Origin: Aquimarina algiphila
GTDB taxonomy: Bacteria > Bacteroidota > Bacteroidia > Flavobacteriales > Flavobacteriaceae
Direction: 5' to 3'
Length of the DNA stretch: 64,000 nt
Assembly (NCBI RefSeq): GCF_007489275.1
Contig: NZ_VLNR01000033.1
Location: forward strand, 1-64,000
Position 1 is the stretch's first letter, and every line of letters starts with the position of its first letter. The notes beneath the pieces are model-generated. The model ran no database searches, was not told where the DNA came from, and saw nothing but the letters and a program-made list of their open reading frames with translations. The position numbers and the translations under genes are program-made. Positions 10,815-20,205 of this stretch are shown piece after piece.

Positions 10815-11741
10815 TTAATCCTCTAAAAATCGAATGTTTCTTTGTAACCCAGAGAACTTGGTTCTTTTTACTGCAGATTTCTGAAAAACTTTTGAAAATA
10901 CTTCCTGAGTAATTTCTTGCCAATCTTTTTTGGTCATTTCTAACAACTCTGGTTTTGGATGAAACAAAGGTTCATTATGAGGTTTAGAGAAACGATTCCA
11001 AGGACATACATCCTGACATACATCACAGCCAAACATCCAATCATCAAATTGTCCCTTATAACCATTAGGTATCTCTTCTTTTAATTCTATAGTAAAATAA
11101 GAAATGCATTTACTTCCATCTACTACATATGGCTCTACTATAGCTTGAGTAGGACATGCATCTATACAGGCTGTACACGTTCCGCAATGATCAGTAACCG
11201 GGGTATCATATTCTAATTCGAGATCGACGATTAATTCTGCAATAAAATAAAAAGAACCAACTTGTTGCGTAAGTAGGTTACTATTTTTACCAATCCATCC
11301 CAAACCACTTTTTGCCGCCCAGGCTTTATCCAAAACCGGAGCAGAATCTACAAAAGCACGCCCATAGACATCTCCTATTTCTTCCTGAATAAAAGATAGC
11401 AACTGTTTTAATTTGTCTTTTATTACAAAATGATAATCGGTACCATAGGCATATTTTGAAATTTTGGGAGCTTCTGAGTCTTGCTGTACTTCAGAAGGAA
11501 AATAATTAAGGAGTAAGGATATGACACTCTTAGCATCATCAACAAGTAGAGTCGGGTTCAGTCGTTTATCAAAATGATTCTCCATATACTGCATTTGGCC
11601 ATGCATATTATTATTAAGCCATTGCTCTAACCTTGGAGCCTCTTGTTCAAGAAATTCTGCTTTAGAAACTCCACAAGATAAAAAACCAAGGCGTTTTGCC
11701 TCTGCTTTTATCAATTGGGTATGTTTGGCTTTAGAATTCAA
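10815..11741 (-). CDS. queG: Epoxyqueuosine reductase
   Basis: 308 residues, full length for the family. It catalyses the last step of queuosine synthesis in tRNA, reduction of epoxyqueuosine, using cobalamin and two [4Fe-4S] clusters. Two ferredoxin-like cysteine sets are visible: [17 protein letters not shown] and [10 protein letters not shown]. The N-terminal [12 protein letters not shown] and the [24 protein letters not shown] block are typical for QueG. The reading frame starts at the ATG at 11741. Monocistronic as far as can be seen. Confidence 0.95.
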   Translation of the reverse strand: MNSKAKHTQLIKAEAKRLGFLSCGVSKAEFLEQEAPRLEQWLNNNMHGQMQYMENHFDKRLNPTLLVDDAKSVISLLLNYFPSEVQQDSEAPKISKYAYGTDYHFVIKDKLKQLLSFIQEEIGDVYGRAFVDSAPVLDKAWAAKSGLGWIGKNSNLLTQQVGSFYFIAELIVDLELEYDTPVTDHCGTCTACIDACPTQAIVEPYVVDGSKCISYFTIELKEEIPNGYKGQFDDWMFGCDVCQDVCPWNRFSKPHNEPLFHPKPELLEMTKKDWQEITQEVFSKVFQKSAVKRTKFSGLQRNIRFLED

Positions 11742-11902
11742 TTCGATAAAATATTATTACTGTGTTTTTGCTAAAGTACAACGATTGCTCAATATAGATT
11801 AAAATTGATACTGCTATTATTTTCTAAAATCTATTACTTTTTTCTTTCTACCAAAAAAGAAAAAATGTTTTTTATACCTTAGAGGAATACAAACTCCCCC
11901 TA

Positions 11903-12658
11903 ATGAACCCATCGCTTATCCATATTTTAACTAACAGCAGTCCAAAAGAAATTAGTCGGTTGTATTTTTCTTATAAGAAAGCTTTCTTAAATTTTGGTAA
12001 GAAACATAAAACCGAAGCTGATATCATAATTGATATTTATAAGGAAGCATTTGTTGTACTAAGAAAACATTGTATACAAGGAAAACTGAATCAAATCAAA
12101 GGCTCTATTAAGCCTTATTTATTTGGAATTGGCAAGACCATGTTATCTAACTACCAAGAAGACAGCACTTCTCCTGATTTACAATTTTCTTCTACGGATA
12201 GCAAATTTGTGGAAGTAGAATTAGATGCACCCATTACATTATCTAAGGAACAAAAAGTTTTACATCAGTTTTTTGGCACACTTGGAGAGCGCTGTCAGGA
12301 AATATTAATATTATTTTATTATAGAGGTCTAGCTATAGAGGAGATTGCCGACAGACCAGGATATGAAAATATCACTGTAGTAAAAAACAAAAAATCACTT
12401 TGTACACAACAACTTAAAAACCTGAATGCAGGTATAGAGAATGAAATTGAATTTCAGGGAAATCTTAAAAGAATAACTGAAGATCATGATTCACAAAATT
12501 TTCGATTATTACTTTCTGACATAGAATCTAAAGGTCCTATTCATGAAAAAAGAAAAAAGAAAATAAAATGGTGGCTCGTGTTAGCTTTAATACTTGTCAT
12601 TATCACATTGGTATATTTCCTAAAATACCACACAGAGATTCTAAAACAAATAACATAA
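11903..12658 (+). CDS. Sigma-70-like factor with C-terminal membrane anchor
   Basis: 251 residues. The first about 175 residues resemble ECF-type sigma factors: a region-2-like helix set (YKEAFVVLRKHC...GSIKPYLFGIGKTML) and a region-4-like HTH (LGERCQEILILFYYRGLAIEEIA...NITVVKNKKSLCTQQL). After a charged linker (HEKRKKKIK) comes one clear membrane segment (WWLVLALILVIITLVYFL) and a short tail. The membrane helix in cis is unusual for a sigma factor and suggests it is tethered or needs proteolytic release. Region 4 is somewhat divergent, so it may be a sigma-derived regulator and not a working sigma. No anti-sigma gene is adjacent. Confidence 0.65.
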   Translation: MNPSLIHILTNSSPKEISRLYFSYKKAFLNFGKKHKTEADIIIDIYKEAFVVLRKHCIQGKLNQIKGSIKPYLFGIGKTMLSNYQEDSTSPDLQFSSTDSKFVEVELDAPITLSKEQKVLHQFFGTLGERCQEILILFYYRGLAIEEIADRPGYENITVVKNKKSLCTQQLKNLNAGIENEIEFQGNLKRITEDHDSQNFRLLLSDIESKGPIHEKRKKKIKWWLVLALILVIITLVYFLKYHTEILKQIT

Positions 12659-12674
12659 AGTCCCTTAAAAATAC

Positions 12675-14003
12675 TTATCTGGAAGTAAAAGTTAAGGGGG
12701 CTTCCATTGGTTTTAATGTAATCAAAGGTTTTACTTCAATACTATCAAGACTGGTTTGAATTTTATATTTCCTGATCATACTACTTATTGCCAGAATCAT
12801 TTCGTACATCGCAAAATTATTACCAATACACATCCGTGGCCCTAAGCCAAAAGGGAAATATTGATCAGAATACTCTTTTTTATCAACTTCTGGACTAAAT
12901 CGCTCTGGATTAAAACTTTCTGGGTTTTCCCAAAAATTCATATGCCTATGTATTTCAAAAAAAGAAATAAGCACGGTAGTTCCTTTTTTAAGAAAAAGAT
13001 GATTATATGAATCGTCTTCTATGGCAACTCTATCAGAAAAATATGCAGGAGGATATAATCGCATTGCTTCTTCGATACATTGTTTTGTATATTGATACTT
13101 TGCAATCTGTTCTATTGGTGATTTATTTTCTTCATCTCCAGAAACCTCTTTGTATATTTTTTCTTGAATCTCAGGATGTTTTGCAAGCAACAGCAAGGTA
13201 AATGTTAAAGCATTAGAAGTAGTTTCATGACCTGCAGTAAACAATATCAGAATTTCATCAATTAATTGTTCATTACCCATTGCGGTTCCATCTTCATATC
13301 GAGATGCTAACAACATATCCAACAGGTCATTGTATTCTACCTTAGACGCTCTTCTTTCTTCAATAATAGTATTGAGAATATCTCTGGATTCTCTTGTTAA
13401 TGTAAGGGTATCTTTGACCTTTCCTGTAAGATAAAACCACCACCGTTTATAGGGTTGTCTTATTTCTTTGATGAGAAATTGTTGTGCAGCTTCTGTTATG
13501 TGTTGCAATCGAGATATGGTTTCACCTTCATCGGTATAACTAAACAATGATTTTGCAACTACCTTAAATGCTAAATCACTCATTAAGGGAAAAACATCTA
13601 ATTCTTTGTTAGGTTTTATTTTTAAAAGTTCTTCTCTAATTACTTCGGTAATTGTATCTATTAGAGTTTCTAATTTTTTCTTATGAAAAGCAGGTTGAAT
13701 AAGTCTTCTTTGTTTCAGCCATTTTTCACCTTCAGCTGTCAATAAGCCTTCTCCTATATATTTAGCAAGATCTTTGGTTTGCAGTGATGACTTACTATAT
13801 TTTCTATGTTGTTTCTGCAACATATGTTTAGCAAAACCTGCATCTCGTGTAAAAATTACAGATTTCCCGAATCCTAATTTTACTTCAAAAACATCTCCAT
13901 GTTTTTCAAAATTCTCATGATGAAAAGGAAGCGGATTCTTGAGAATACGATTGGCATTGTTAAGTACATTAAAAAAAGAAACTTTGGGGATATCGTTACC
14001 CAT
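12675..14003 (-). CDS. Cytochrome P450
   Basis: 442 residues, full-length P450. The I-helix oxygen-binding motif is FTAGHETTSNALTF, the ExxR motif is in EEAMRLYPPAYF, and the haem-binding loop is FPFGLGPRMCIGNNFA with the thiolate Cys near residue 390. It is a monooxygenase of unknown substrate; sequence style resembles the bacterial CYP102/CYP4-like group of membrane-lipid or fatty-acid hydroxylases, but that is only an impression. It lies 33 nt downstream of ruvB on the same strand and may be co-transcribed. No redox partner gene is adjacent. Confidence 0.93.
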   Translation of the reverse strand: MGNDIPKVSFFNVLNNANRILKNPLPFHHENFEKHGDVFEVKLGFGKSVIFTRDAGFAKHMLQKQHRKYSKSSLQTKDLAKYIGEGLLTAEGEKWLKQRRLIQPAFHKKKLETLIDTITEVIREELLKIKPNKELDVFPLMSDLAFKVVAKSLFSYTDEGETISRLQHITEAAQQFLIKEIRQPYKRWWFYLTGKVKDTLTLTRESRDILNTIIEERRASKVEYNDLLDMLLASRYEDGTAMGNEQLIDEILILFTAGHETTSNALTFTLLLLAKHPEIQEKIYKEVSGDEENKSPIEQIAKYQYTKQCIEEAMRLYPPAYFSDRVAIEDDSYNHLFLKKGTTVLISFFEIHRHMNFWENPESFNPERFSPEVDKKEYSDQYFPFGLGPRMCIGNNFAMYEMILAISSMIRKYKIQTSLDSIEVKPLITLKPMEAPLTFTSR

Positions 14004-14036
14004 TACAAAATAATTTGTTTGGAAAAGTTAATACTA

Positions 14037-15059
14037 TTAAAATAATCCACCTTGAATTCCACCTTTTATGCGTCCAAGATGTTTATACGCTGCCTCTGTA
14101 ACTTCTCTACCGCGCGGAGTACGCATAATAAACCCTTGCTGTATTAAAAAAGGTTCATATACTTCTTCTATAGTTTCTGCACTTTCACTAACAGCAGTAG
14201 CAAGAGTAGTTATACCTACCGGTCCCCCTTTGAACTTATCGATCAAAGTTGTCAAGATTTTATTATCCATCTCATCCAATCCATGTGCATCCACATTAAG
14301 TGCTTTTAAAGCGAATTTAGAAATTTCGATATCAATTTTTCCGTTTCCTTTGATTTGGGCAAAATCACGAACTCTACGTAATAAGGCATTTGCAATTCTA
14401 GGTGTACCTCGACTTCTTCCGGCAATCTCTATAGCAGCTTCCATAGAAATAGGCACATTAAGAATATGAGCACTTCTTTCTACTATAGTTGATAGTAATT
14501 CTGTAGTATAATATTGTAATCGAGATTGAATCCCGAAACGCGCTCTCATGGGAGCGGTTAGTAATCCTGATCTCGTTGTTGCTCCAACTAATGTAAATGG
14601 ATTGAGATTAATCTGCACAGTCCTCGCATTTGGACCGCTTTCGATCATGATATCAATCTTATAATCTTCCATAGCAGAATATAAATACTCTTCTACTATA
14701 GGACTTAATCTATGAATTTCATCTATAAATAATACATCTCTATCATCAAGATTAGTCAACAATCCTGCTAAGTCTCCCGGCTTATCGAGTACTGGACCTG
14801 ATGTCACTTTGATACCAACACTTAACTCATTAGCCAAAATATGTGCTAATGTAGTTTTTCCCAAACCTGGAGGACCATGAAATAAGGTATGGTCCAAAGC
14901 TTCATCTCTAAGGTTAGCTGCCTGTACAAAAATCTTAAGATTTTCTAATACCTGATCCTGTCCTGCAAAATCTTCAAATGCCAGTGGTCTTAACGCTCTC
15001 TCTATATCAAGGTCTTCGCCAGAAAAATGTTCATTTGTTGGATCGAGGTTTTCATTCAT
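14037..15059 (-). CDS. ruvB: Holliday junction branch migration helicase RuvB
   Basis: 340 residues. AAA+ ATPase motor of the RuvAB complex that drives Holliday junction branch migration in recombinational repair. Walker A is [11 protein letters not shown], Walker B DEIHRLS, sensor-1 GATTRSGLL, arginine finger region APMRARFG, and the C-terminal winged helix contains [11 protein letters not shown]. All positions expected for a functional enzyme are present. RuvA and RuvC are not in the window, which is normal in this group. Confidence 0.97.
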   Translation of the reverse strand: MNENLDPTNEHFSGEDLDIERALRPLAFEDFAGQDQVLENLKIFVQAANLRDEALDHTLFHGPPGLGKTTLAHILANELSVGIKVTSGPVLDKPGDLAGLLTNLDDRDVLFIDEIHRLSPIVEEYLYSAMEDYKIDIMIESGPNARTVQINLNPFTLVGATTRSGLLTAPMRARFGIQSRLQYYTTELLSTIVERSAHILNVPISMEAAIEIAGRSRGTPRIANALLRRVRDFAQIKGNGKIDIEISKFALKALNVDAHGLDEMDNKILTTLIDKFKGGPVGITTLATAVSESAETIEEVYEPFLIQQGFIMRTPRGREVTEAAYKHLGRIKGGIQGGLF

Positions 15060-15184
15060 AAGATATATTCAAAAAAAGAAAAATAATAATAAATGTGAAA
15101 TGATTTTTTTAAATCTCCACAAAGATAATAGAAAAAGTCCATCCGTTTCCGATCATCTAAATCCAAAATTAAATTGTAAATTGC

Positions 15185-15200
15185 ATTTTGTATACAAAAT
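15185..15200. promoter_or_regulatory. Palindromic operator of the GntR-family regulator
   Basis: ATTTTGTATACAAAAT is a perfect 16-bp palindrome with the TTGTATACAA core seen in operators of FadR-subfamily GntR proteins. It lies 12 bp ahead of the likely GTG start of the regulator gene, in front of the whole catabolic operon, so autoregulation of the operon is expected. Confidence 0.7.
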
Positions 15201-15211
15201 ACAAAATAATT

Positions 15212-15856
15212 GTGATAGAACACGCAGATCTTAGCAGACCGATTTATATACGGTTAAAAGAAATGATTCTTGATGGGGATCTAAAGCCCGGTGAAAAAAT
15301 AATTCAGGAAAAAATTGCTGAAACTTTAGGAGTTAGCAGAACTCCTCTGATGAAAGCCTTACTCACCCTGGAAAACGAGTATTTGATTGAGAGTATTCCC
15401 AGAAGGGGAATGTTTGTAAAAACCAGAGACCTAAAAGAAATCATAGATGTATATATATGTAGGGAAGCTATCGAAGGTATGGCTGCTCGGTTATTAGCAA
15501 CGTATAAGAACGATAATAACACTGATGCTTTAAAAAAGTGTTTTACGCCTTTTTTAGAAGATGAAAATATTGATTCTCAAACCTATACTAAAGCAGATGA
15601 AAATTTCCATAAGCTTCTCATTAAACTCACAGAAAATGCTCCTCTAGATAAAATTTACTTTTTCAGCAATATTCATGACAAGGTAATTGGGCATGGATTA
15701 GTACGTCCGCCGGAAGAAACCTTAGAAGAGCATTTTAAAATTATCACCGCTATCGAACAAGGAAATCCTGATGATGCAGAACGATATGCCAGGGAGCACA
15801 TTAGAAAATCGAGAGAATTATTAATTGACCAATATAAAAACCATAAAAGTGAATAA
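15212..15856 (+). CDS. GntR family transcriptional regulator (FadR/FCD subfamily)
   Basis: 214 residues from the GTG at 15212. An N-terminal winged helix (RPIYIRLKEMILDGDLKPGEKI...ETLGVSRTPLMKALLTLE) is followed by an all-helical FCD ligand-binding domain (Asp/His metal-binding pattern, e.g. ADENFHKLL and HFKIITAI). The frame also runs up to a TTG at 15188, but that lies inside the palindromic operator; the GTG gives the normal family start just ahead of HADLSRPIY. It is first gene of a six-gene operon and overlaps the next gene by 8 nt. It probably represses the operon until a sugar-acid ligand binds. Confidence 0.9.
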   Translation: MIEHADLSRPIYIRLKEMILDGDLKPGEKIIQEKIAETLGVSRTPLMKALLTLENEYLIESIPRRGMFVKTRDLKEIIDVYICREAIEGMAARLLATYKNDNNTDALKKCFTPFLEDENIDSQTYTKADENFHKLLIKLTENAPLDKIYFFSNIHDKVIGHGLVRPPEETLEEHFKIITAIEQGNPDDAERYAREHIRKSRELLIDQYKNHKSE

Positions 15857-16895
15857 TTATAATATTGCAGTTGTACCAGGAGATGGTATAGGAAATGAAA
15901 TTGTCCCAGAAGGAATAAAAGTTCTTGAGGTAGTAGCCCAAAAACATGGTTTTACTATTTCGACAACACATTTTGATTGGGGAGCCGGATACTATATCAA
16001 AAATGGAGAGTTTTTACCAAAAGATGGCTTAGATACTCTCAAACAATTTGATGCTATTTATTTTGGATCTGTAGGTTTACCCGAGGTTGATGATACACTT
16101 CCTGCCAAAGATTATACTTTCAAAGTACGTACACATTTTGATCAATACGTTAACTACAGACCAGTACGCACTTACCCTGGCGTACAACGTCCTCTTAGAA
16201 GTGAAAAACATATTGATTTTGTTATCATTAGAGAAAATACAGAAGGGGAATTTGTACAGGTCGGAGATCAGTATCTCCCTGATTCTGAAAACGGAATGGG
16301 AGTGGATACTAGTATTTTTACAAGAAAAGGGATCGAAAGGATTGCTCATTATGCCTTTAAACTTGCTCGTACTCGAAGAAAAAAAGTAACTCATATCACA
16401 AAATCTAATACATTGATTAACAGCCTAACCTATTGGGATAGAGTCATTAAAGAAATCGCACAGCAATATCCTGATATAGAGCATGATCAAATGTATATCG
16501 ATAATTCTACTGCTAACTTTGTTTTAAAACCAGAAATTTTTGATGTGGTATTGACTACCAATCTTTTTGGAGATATTCTTAGTGATCTTGGCGGAGCCGT
16601 TATGGGTAGTCTTGGACTTGGAGGTAGTGGAAATATTAATCCCGAAAAAGAGTTCCCATCTATGTTTGAACCTATTCATGGATCTGCACCTGACATTGCT
16701 GGTAAAAATATTGCAAATCCATATGGTCAAATATGGTCTGGCGCTTTATTATTAGAGCACTTAGGAGAAACAAAAGCTGCCAATAATATTATGCAGGCTA
16801 TTGACACATCCACTCAACAAGGTATACTCACTGTTGATTTAGGAGGTAATGCCAGTACTTCTGATGTAGCAGATGCAGTAATCAAAAATCTTTAA
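15849..16895 (+). CDS. Isocitrate/isopropylmalate dehydrogenase family protein, tartrate/D-malate dehydrogenase-like
   Basis: 348 residues from the GTG at 15849 (MNNYNIAVVPGDGIGNEIVPEG). NAD- and metal-dependent beta-decarboxylating dehydrogenase: NAD-site and metal-site motifs include VVPGDGIG, FDQYVNYRPVRTYPGV, IRENTEGEF, KSNTLINS, NLFGDILSDLGG and EPIHGSAPDIAGK. The FDQYVNYRPVR variant is characteristic of the tartrate/D-malate branch and not of leucine biosynthesis. Its start overlaps the end of the regulator gene, so it is translationally coupled. With the four-carbon acid sugar kinase two genes downstream, the substrate is likely a 2-hydroxy or 2,3-dihydroxy acid of four carbons. Confidence 0.88.
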   Translation: MNNYNIAVVPGDGIGNEIVPEGIKVLEVVAQKHGFTISTTHFDWGAGYYIKNGEFLPKDGLDTLKQFDAIYFGSVGLPEVDDTLPAKDYTFKVRTHFDQYVNYRPVRTYPGVQRPLRSEKHIDFVIIRENTEGEFVQVGDQYLPDSENGMGVDTSIFTRKGIERIAHYAFKLARTRRKKVTHITKSNTLINSLTYWDRVIKEIAQQYPDIEHDQMYIDNSTANFVLKPEIFDVVLTTNLFGDILSDLGGAVMGSLGLGGSGNINPEKEFPSMFEPIHGSAPDIAGKNIANPYGQIWSGALLLEHLGETKAANNIMQAIDTSTQQGILTVDLGGNASTSDVADAVIKNL

Positions 16896-16905
16896 TAGGT
16901 TTTGT

Positions 16906-17544
16906 ATGAAAAACATCGTTGATCTTACGCTTACCTATACAAATCAGATAGATGGTTTCTCAAAAAAAACTAGCAAAACTATCCAAAAAGATGGTTGGAA
17001 TGCCAGTACTCTTACTTTCTATTCTCATTGCGGTACTCATATGGATGCCCCAATTCATTTTAATGTAAGTAATCAAACTATTGATCAAATTCCGGTTTCT
17101 GATTTTGTAGGTAGAGCTTGGGTCATTGATCTACGTCATATTGGTTCCAGAGGGTTAATCAATCCAACACATATCCCGGCGGATATTCAAAAAAAAATCA
17201 TTGAAGGTGACAGTCTAATTCTATGGACAAATTGGTCACGACAAATCAACACCTCTGCTTATCGAAATGAATTACCTAGAATAAGCGAGCGGTTTGCTAT
17301 ATGGTGTTTAGAAAAAAAAATAAAAATGATTGGTGTTGAACCTCCTTCTGTAGCTGATGTAAATAATCTGGAAGAAGTTACCAAAATCCACCAAATCCTA
17401 TTAAAAGGAGTTGTTATTATAGAAGGACTTACGAATATTAACAAGCTACAATCTAACTGTGTAGATTTAATCGCATTACCGATAAAAATAATTGGTGGAG
17501 ATGGTGCTCCTGCCAGAGTAATTGCTATAGAAAAATACGAGTGA
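16906..17544 (+). CDS. Cyclase family protein (kynurenine formamidase-like fold)
   Basis: 212 residues with the family hallmark HCGTHMDAPIHF (metal-binding HxGTHxDxPxH) and a C-terminal LPIKIIGGDGAPARVIA. Members hydrolyse amides, lactones or anhydrides using a divalent metal (kynurenine formamidase is the best known). In this operon a lactonase or hydrolase acting on a sugar-acid derivative is more likely than tryptophan breakdown, because no other tryptophan-pathway gene is present. Its last 4 nt overlap the GTG start of the next gene. Confidence 0.85.
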   Translation: MKNIVDLTLTYTNQIDGFSKKTSKTIQKDGWNASTLTFYSHCGTHMDAPIHFNVSNQTIDQIPVSDFVGRAWVIDLRHIGSRGLINPTHIPADIQKKIIEGDSLILWTNWSRQINTSAYRNELPRISERFAIWCLEKKIKMIGVEPPSVADVNNLEEVTKIHQILLKGVVIIEGLTNINKLQSNCVDLIALPIKIIGGDGAPARVIAIEKYE

Positions 17545-18944
17545 CTTTACTATTATCTGACATATCAAAATTATTACCTCCTGTAGATCAAACCGAATAC
17601 AGAAAGCTTAATCACGAACTTTTTAAAAAGCAGAACCATACTTGTATTATTATTGATGATGATCCCACTGGAAATCAAACCGTATATGACATCCCATTAT
17701 TAGCGCAATGGGATCAAGACACCCTGATACAAGAATTTAAAAAACAAACTCCCGTATTCTTTTTACTAACCAATTCCAGGAGTTTACCACAAGCCAAGGT
17801 CTCAATCATATATCAGGAAATTTCAAAAAATATCCTTGTCGCTTCGACAATGACAAATCGAGAGTATACTATAATTAGTCGCAGCGATTCTACTTTGAGA
17901 GGACATTTTCCCGTAGAAACGAATACCATAAAACAAGCAAGTAATCTAGATAAAGTAATTCTAGTTTTTATCCCTGTGATGTTTGAAGGAGGAAGAGTTA
18001 CCGTGAATGATATCCATTATATTTCCGATAAAGAAACTTTAATTCCTGTAGATAAAACTCCATTTGCTCAAGATCACTCTTTTGGATATACTAAAGCCAA
18101 CCTTAGTGAATGGATAGAGGAAAAAACTGAAGGGCAAATAAATGCTTCTAAAGTATTTTCATTTTCTATTGAGAATATAAGAACACATAGTGTGCAATTA
18201 TTATCTAAGCAAGTACAAGCTCTCACTCCCGGCAGTTACTGCATTGTAAATGCAATTAACTATCATGATCTCGACAAAATAACACATGCTCTATTATTAG
18301 CAGAAAAGTCTGGCAAAAAAATATTGTATCGTACTTCTAGTTCGTTTATTCCTTCTTACATTGGAATTACACCTAAAAAACTACTAACCACAGAGGATCT
18401 TATTCCTAAAAATGTTAAAAGCGGTGGTTTAATTATAGTAGGATCATATGTTCCTAAATCCTCAGCTCAGCTTAATTACCTTTTAAAGTACTTTGATAAC
18501 AATAATACCATAGAGGTTAATGTCGAGAAAATACTTAATGATAATGCTTTATCATATCTTAATGTTATCAGTAAACAAATAGAGGAAAAACTAAATTCTG
18601 GTAAAGATGTAGTTCTCTATACCAGCAGAAAATTAATTACCGGATCTGATATTGACGATAATTTAAATATAGGTTCTAAAGTTTCTGAGGCTTTAGTAAA
18701 GATCATCAAAGGAATTAGTGTTTCCCCAAAATATATCTTAGCAAAAGGAGGTATTACCTCTCACGATCTAGCAATAAAAGGATTAAGAATGCGACGATCA
18801 AAAGTTATGGGGCAAATAGCTCCCGGAGTTCCTGTATGGGAAATGGGTGCAACAACCATGTTTCCTAAACTACCTTATATTGTTTTTCCCGGGAATGTAG
18901 GAGATGACACATTATTATATACTATAACACAAAAACTATCTTGA
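17541..18944 (+). CDS. Four-carbon acid sugar kinase family protein (DUF1537)
   Basis: 467 residues. N-terminal nucleotide/sugar-binding domain with the hallmark DDDPTG (IIIDDDPTGNQTV) and RSDSTLRGHFPVE, then the C-terminal domain with AKGGITSHDLA and FPGNVGDDTLL. Known members phosphorylate D-threonate, D-erythronate or 3-oxo-tetronates. The GTG start overlaps the cyclase stop (GTGA), consistent with coupling. In the well-studied pathways this kinase is paired with PdxA2 or a decarboxylase/aldolase; here the dehydrogenase is of the isopropylmalate type instead. Confidence 0.9.
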   Translation: MTLLLSDISKLLPPVDQTEYRKLNHELFKKQNHTCIIIDDDPTGNQTVYDIPLLAQWDQDTLIQEFKKQTPVFFLLTNSRSLPQAKVSIIYQEISKNILVASTMTNREYTIISRSDSTLRGHFPVETNTIKQASNLDKVILVFIPVMFEGGRVTVNDIHYISDKETLIPVDKTPFAQDHSFGYTKANLSEWIEEKTEGQINASKVFSFSIENIRTHSVQLLSKQVQALTPGSYCIVNAINYHDLDKITHALLLAEKSGKKILYRTSSSFIPSYIGITPKKLLTTEDLIPKNVKSGGLIIVGSYVPKSSAQLNYLLKYFDNNNTIEVNVEKILNDNALSYLNVISKQIEEKLNSGKDVVLYTSRKLITGSDIDDNLNIGSKVSEALVKIIKGISVSPKYILAKGGITSHDLAIKGLRMRRSKVMGQIAPGVPVWEMGATTMFPKLPYIVFPGNVGDDTLLYTITQKLS

Positions 18945-18945
18945 T

Positions 18946-20205
18946 ATGGGTACATCTTTCAAAAGATATGGTTTTTTTGCCGGTTCTTTTTTAATAACAT
19001 TACTGTTGTATGTTGATAGAGTATGCATATCTACAGCAAAAGACGCTATTGGTAACGATTTAAGTCTTTCTGATACAGAAATGGGTTGGGTTTTAGGAGC
19101 TTTTGCTCTGGGTTATGCATTATTTCAAGTTCCCGGAGGTGCGTTAGGAGATACATATGGCGTTCGAAAAGTAATGGCGAGTATCATGATACTTTGGTCA
19201 TTATTCACTTCTCTAACCGGAGCTGCCTGGAATTATCTCTCTCTCTTATTCTTTAGATTCATATTTGGTGCAGGGGAAGCAGGAGCTTTCCCTAATATTT
19301 CAAGAGCAGCATTCTCTTGGGTACCTCTTAAAGAAAGAGGAATATTTCAAGGAATTAATTTTTCAGGATCACGCTTGGGCGCTGCATTTGCTTTACCCTT
19401 GGTTGCCTATTTAATTGAGGCCTGGGGATGGAGATATATCTTTTATTTCTTTGGACTCATTGGGATTATATTTGCTGTCATATTCTACTTTGTATTTAGA
19501 AACAAGCCTGAAGATCATCCTGCATTATCTGATGAGGAGAAACAATTCATTATCCAAAATCGACAACAAAAGACTGATACCAAAAAAACTAAAGGAATAG
19601 GAATTGGAACAATTTTAAGTTCGAGCAATGTGCTATTGGCTATGGGTCAATACATAGGCAGTAATTTTATTTTCTTTTTTATGCTAACATGGTTATTTCC
19701 ATATATAAAGCAAAAATATCAACTTAATTTGATTGATACAAGATTCTATGCAATGCTTCCTTTATTAGCTGGAGCCGTTGGCAATTGGGTTTCTGGTTAT
19801 ATGGTAGATATTATTTATAGAGAAGGAAAATGGAAGCTTTCCAGAAGAATCCCAGCAATTATAGGTTTTAGTTTTGTCATTATCGGAATCATTTCCAGCC
19901 TATATATGAATACAGCTCTAGGAGCCGTTCTATGCCTATCTATTGCCATTTTTGGAGCGGACATGACACTTAGCCCATCCTGGTCTTTTTGCATGGATAT
20001 AGGCCAAGAAAACTCAGGTAAAGTATCCGGAATGATGAATATGGCAGGAAATTTAGGGGCCTTTACCACGGCACTTGCTTTTCCTTATATGCAAAAATGG
20101 ACAGGATCAGACGAACCTTTCTTTTACCTCGCAGCAATACTTGCAGGTATAGCAATTATACTCTGGTTGTTTATGAACCCCAATAAAAAATTAATAGATG
20201 ATTAA
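18946..20205 (+). CDS. MFS transporter (anion:cation symporter-like, sugar acid uptake)
   Basis: 419 residues with 12 hydrophobic segments. The signature between segments 2 and 3 (GALGDTYGVRKVM) and the opening YVDRVCISTAKDAI, GAGEAGAFPNISRA and ERGIFQGINFSGSRLGAA blocks are typical of the ACS branch that carries hexuronates, glucarate and similar acids. It begins 1 nt after the kinase stop and overlaps the next gene by 8 nt. Uptake of the sugar acid degraded by the operon is the likely role. Confidence 0.88.
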   Translation: MGTSFKRYGFFAGSFLITLLLYVDRVCISTAKDAIGNDLSLSDTEMGWVLGAFALGYALFQVPGGALGDTYGVRKVMASIMILWSLFTSLTGAAWNYLSLLFFRFIFGAGEAGAFPNISRAAFSWVPLKERGIFQGINFSGSRLGAAFALPLVAYLIEAWGWRYIFYFFGLIGIIFAVIFYFVFRNKPEDHPALSDEEKQFIIQNRQQKTDTKKTKGIGIGTILSSSNVLLAMGQYIGSNFIFFFMLTWLFPYIKQKYQLNLIDTRFYAMLPLLAGAVGNWVSGYMVDIIYREGKWKLSRRIPAIIGFSFVIIGIISSLYMNTALGAVLCLSIAIFGADMTLSPSWSFCMDIGQENSGKVSGMMNMAGNLGAFTTALAFPYMQKWTGSDEPFFYLAAILAGIAIILWLFMNPNKKLIDD

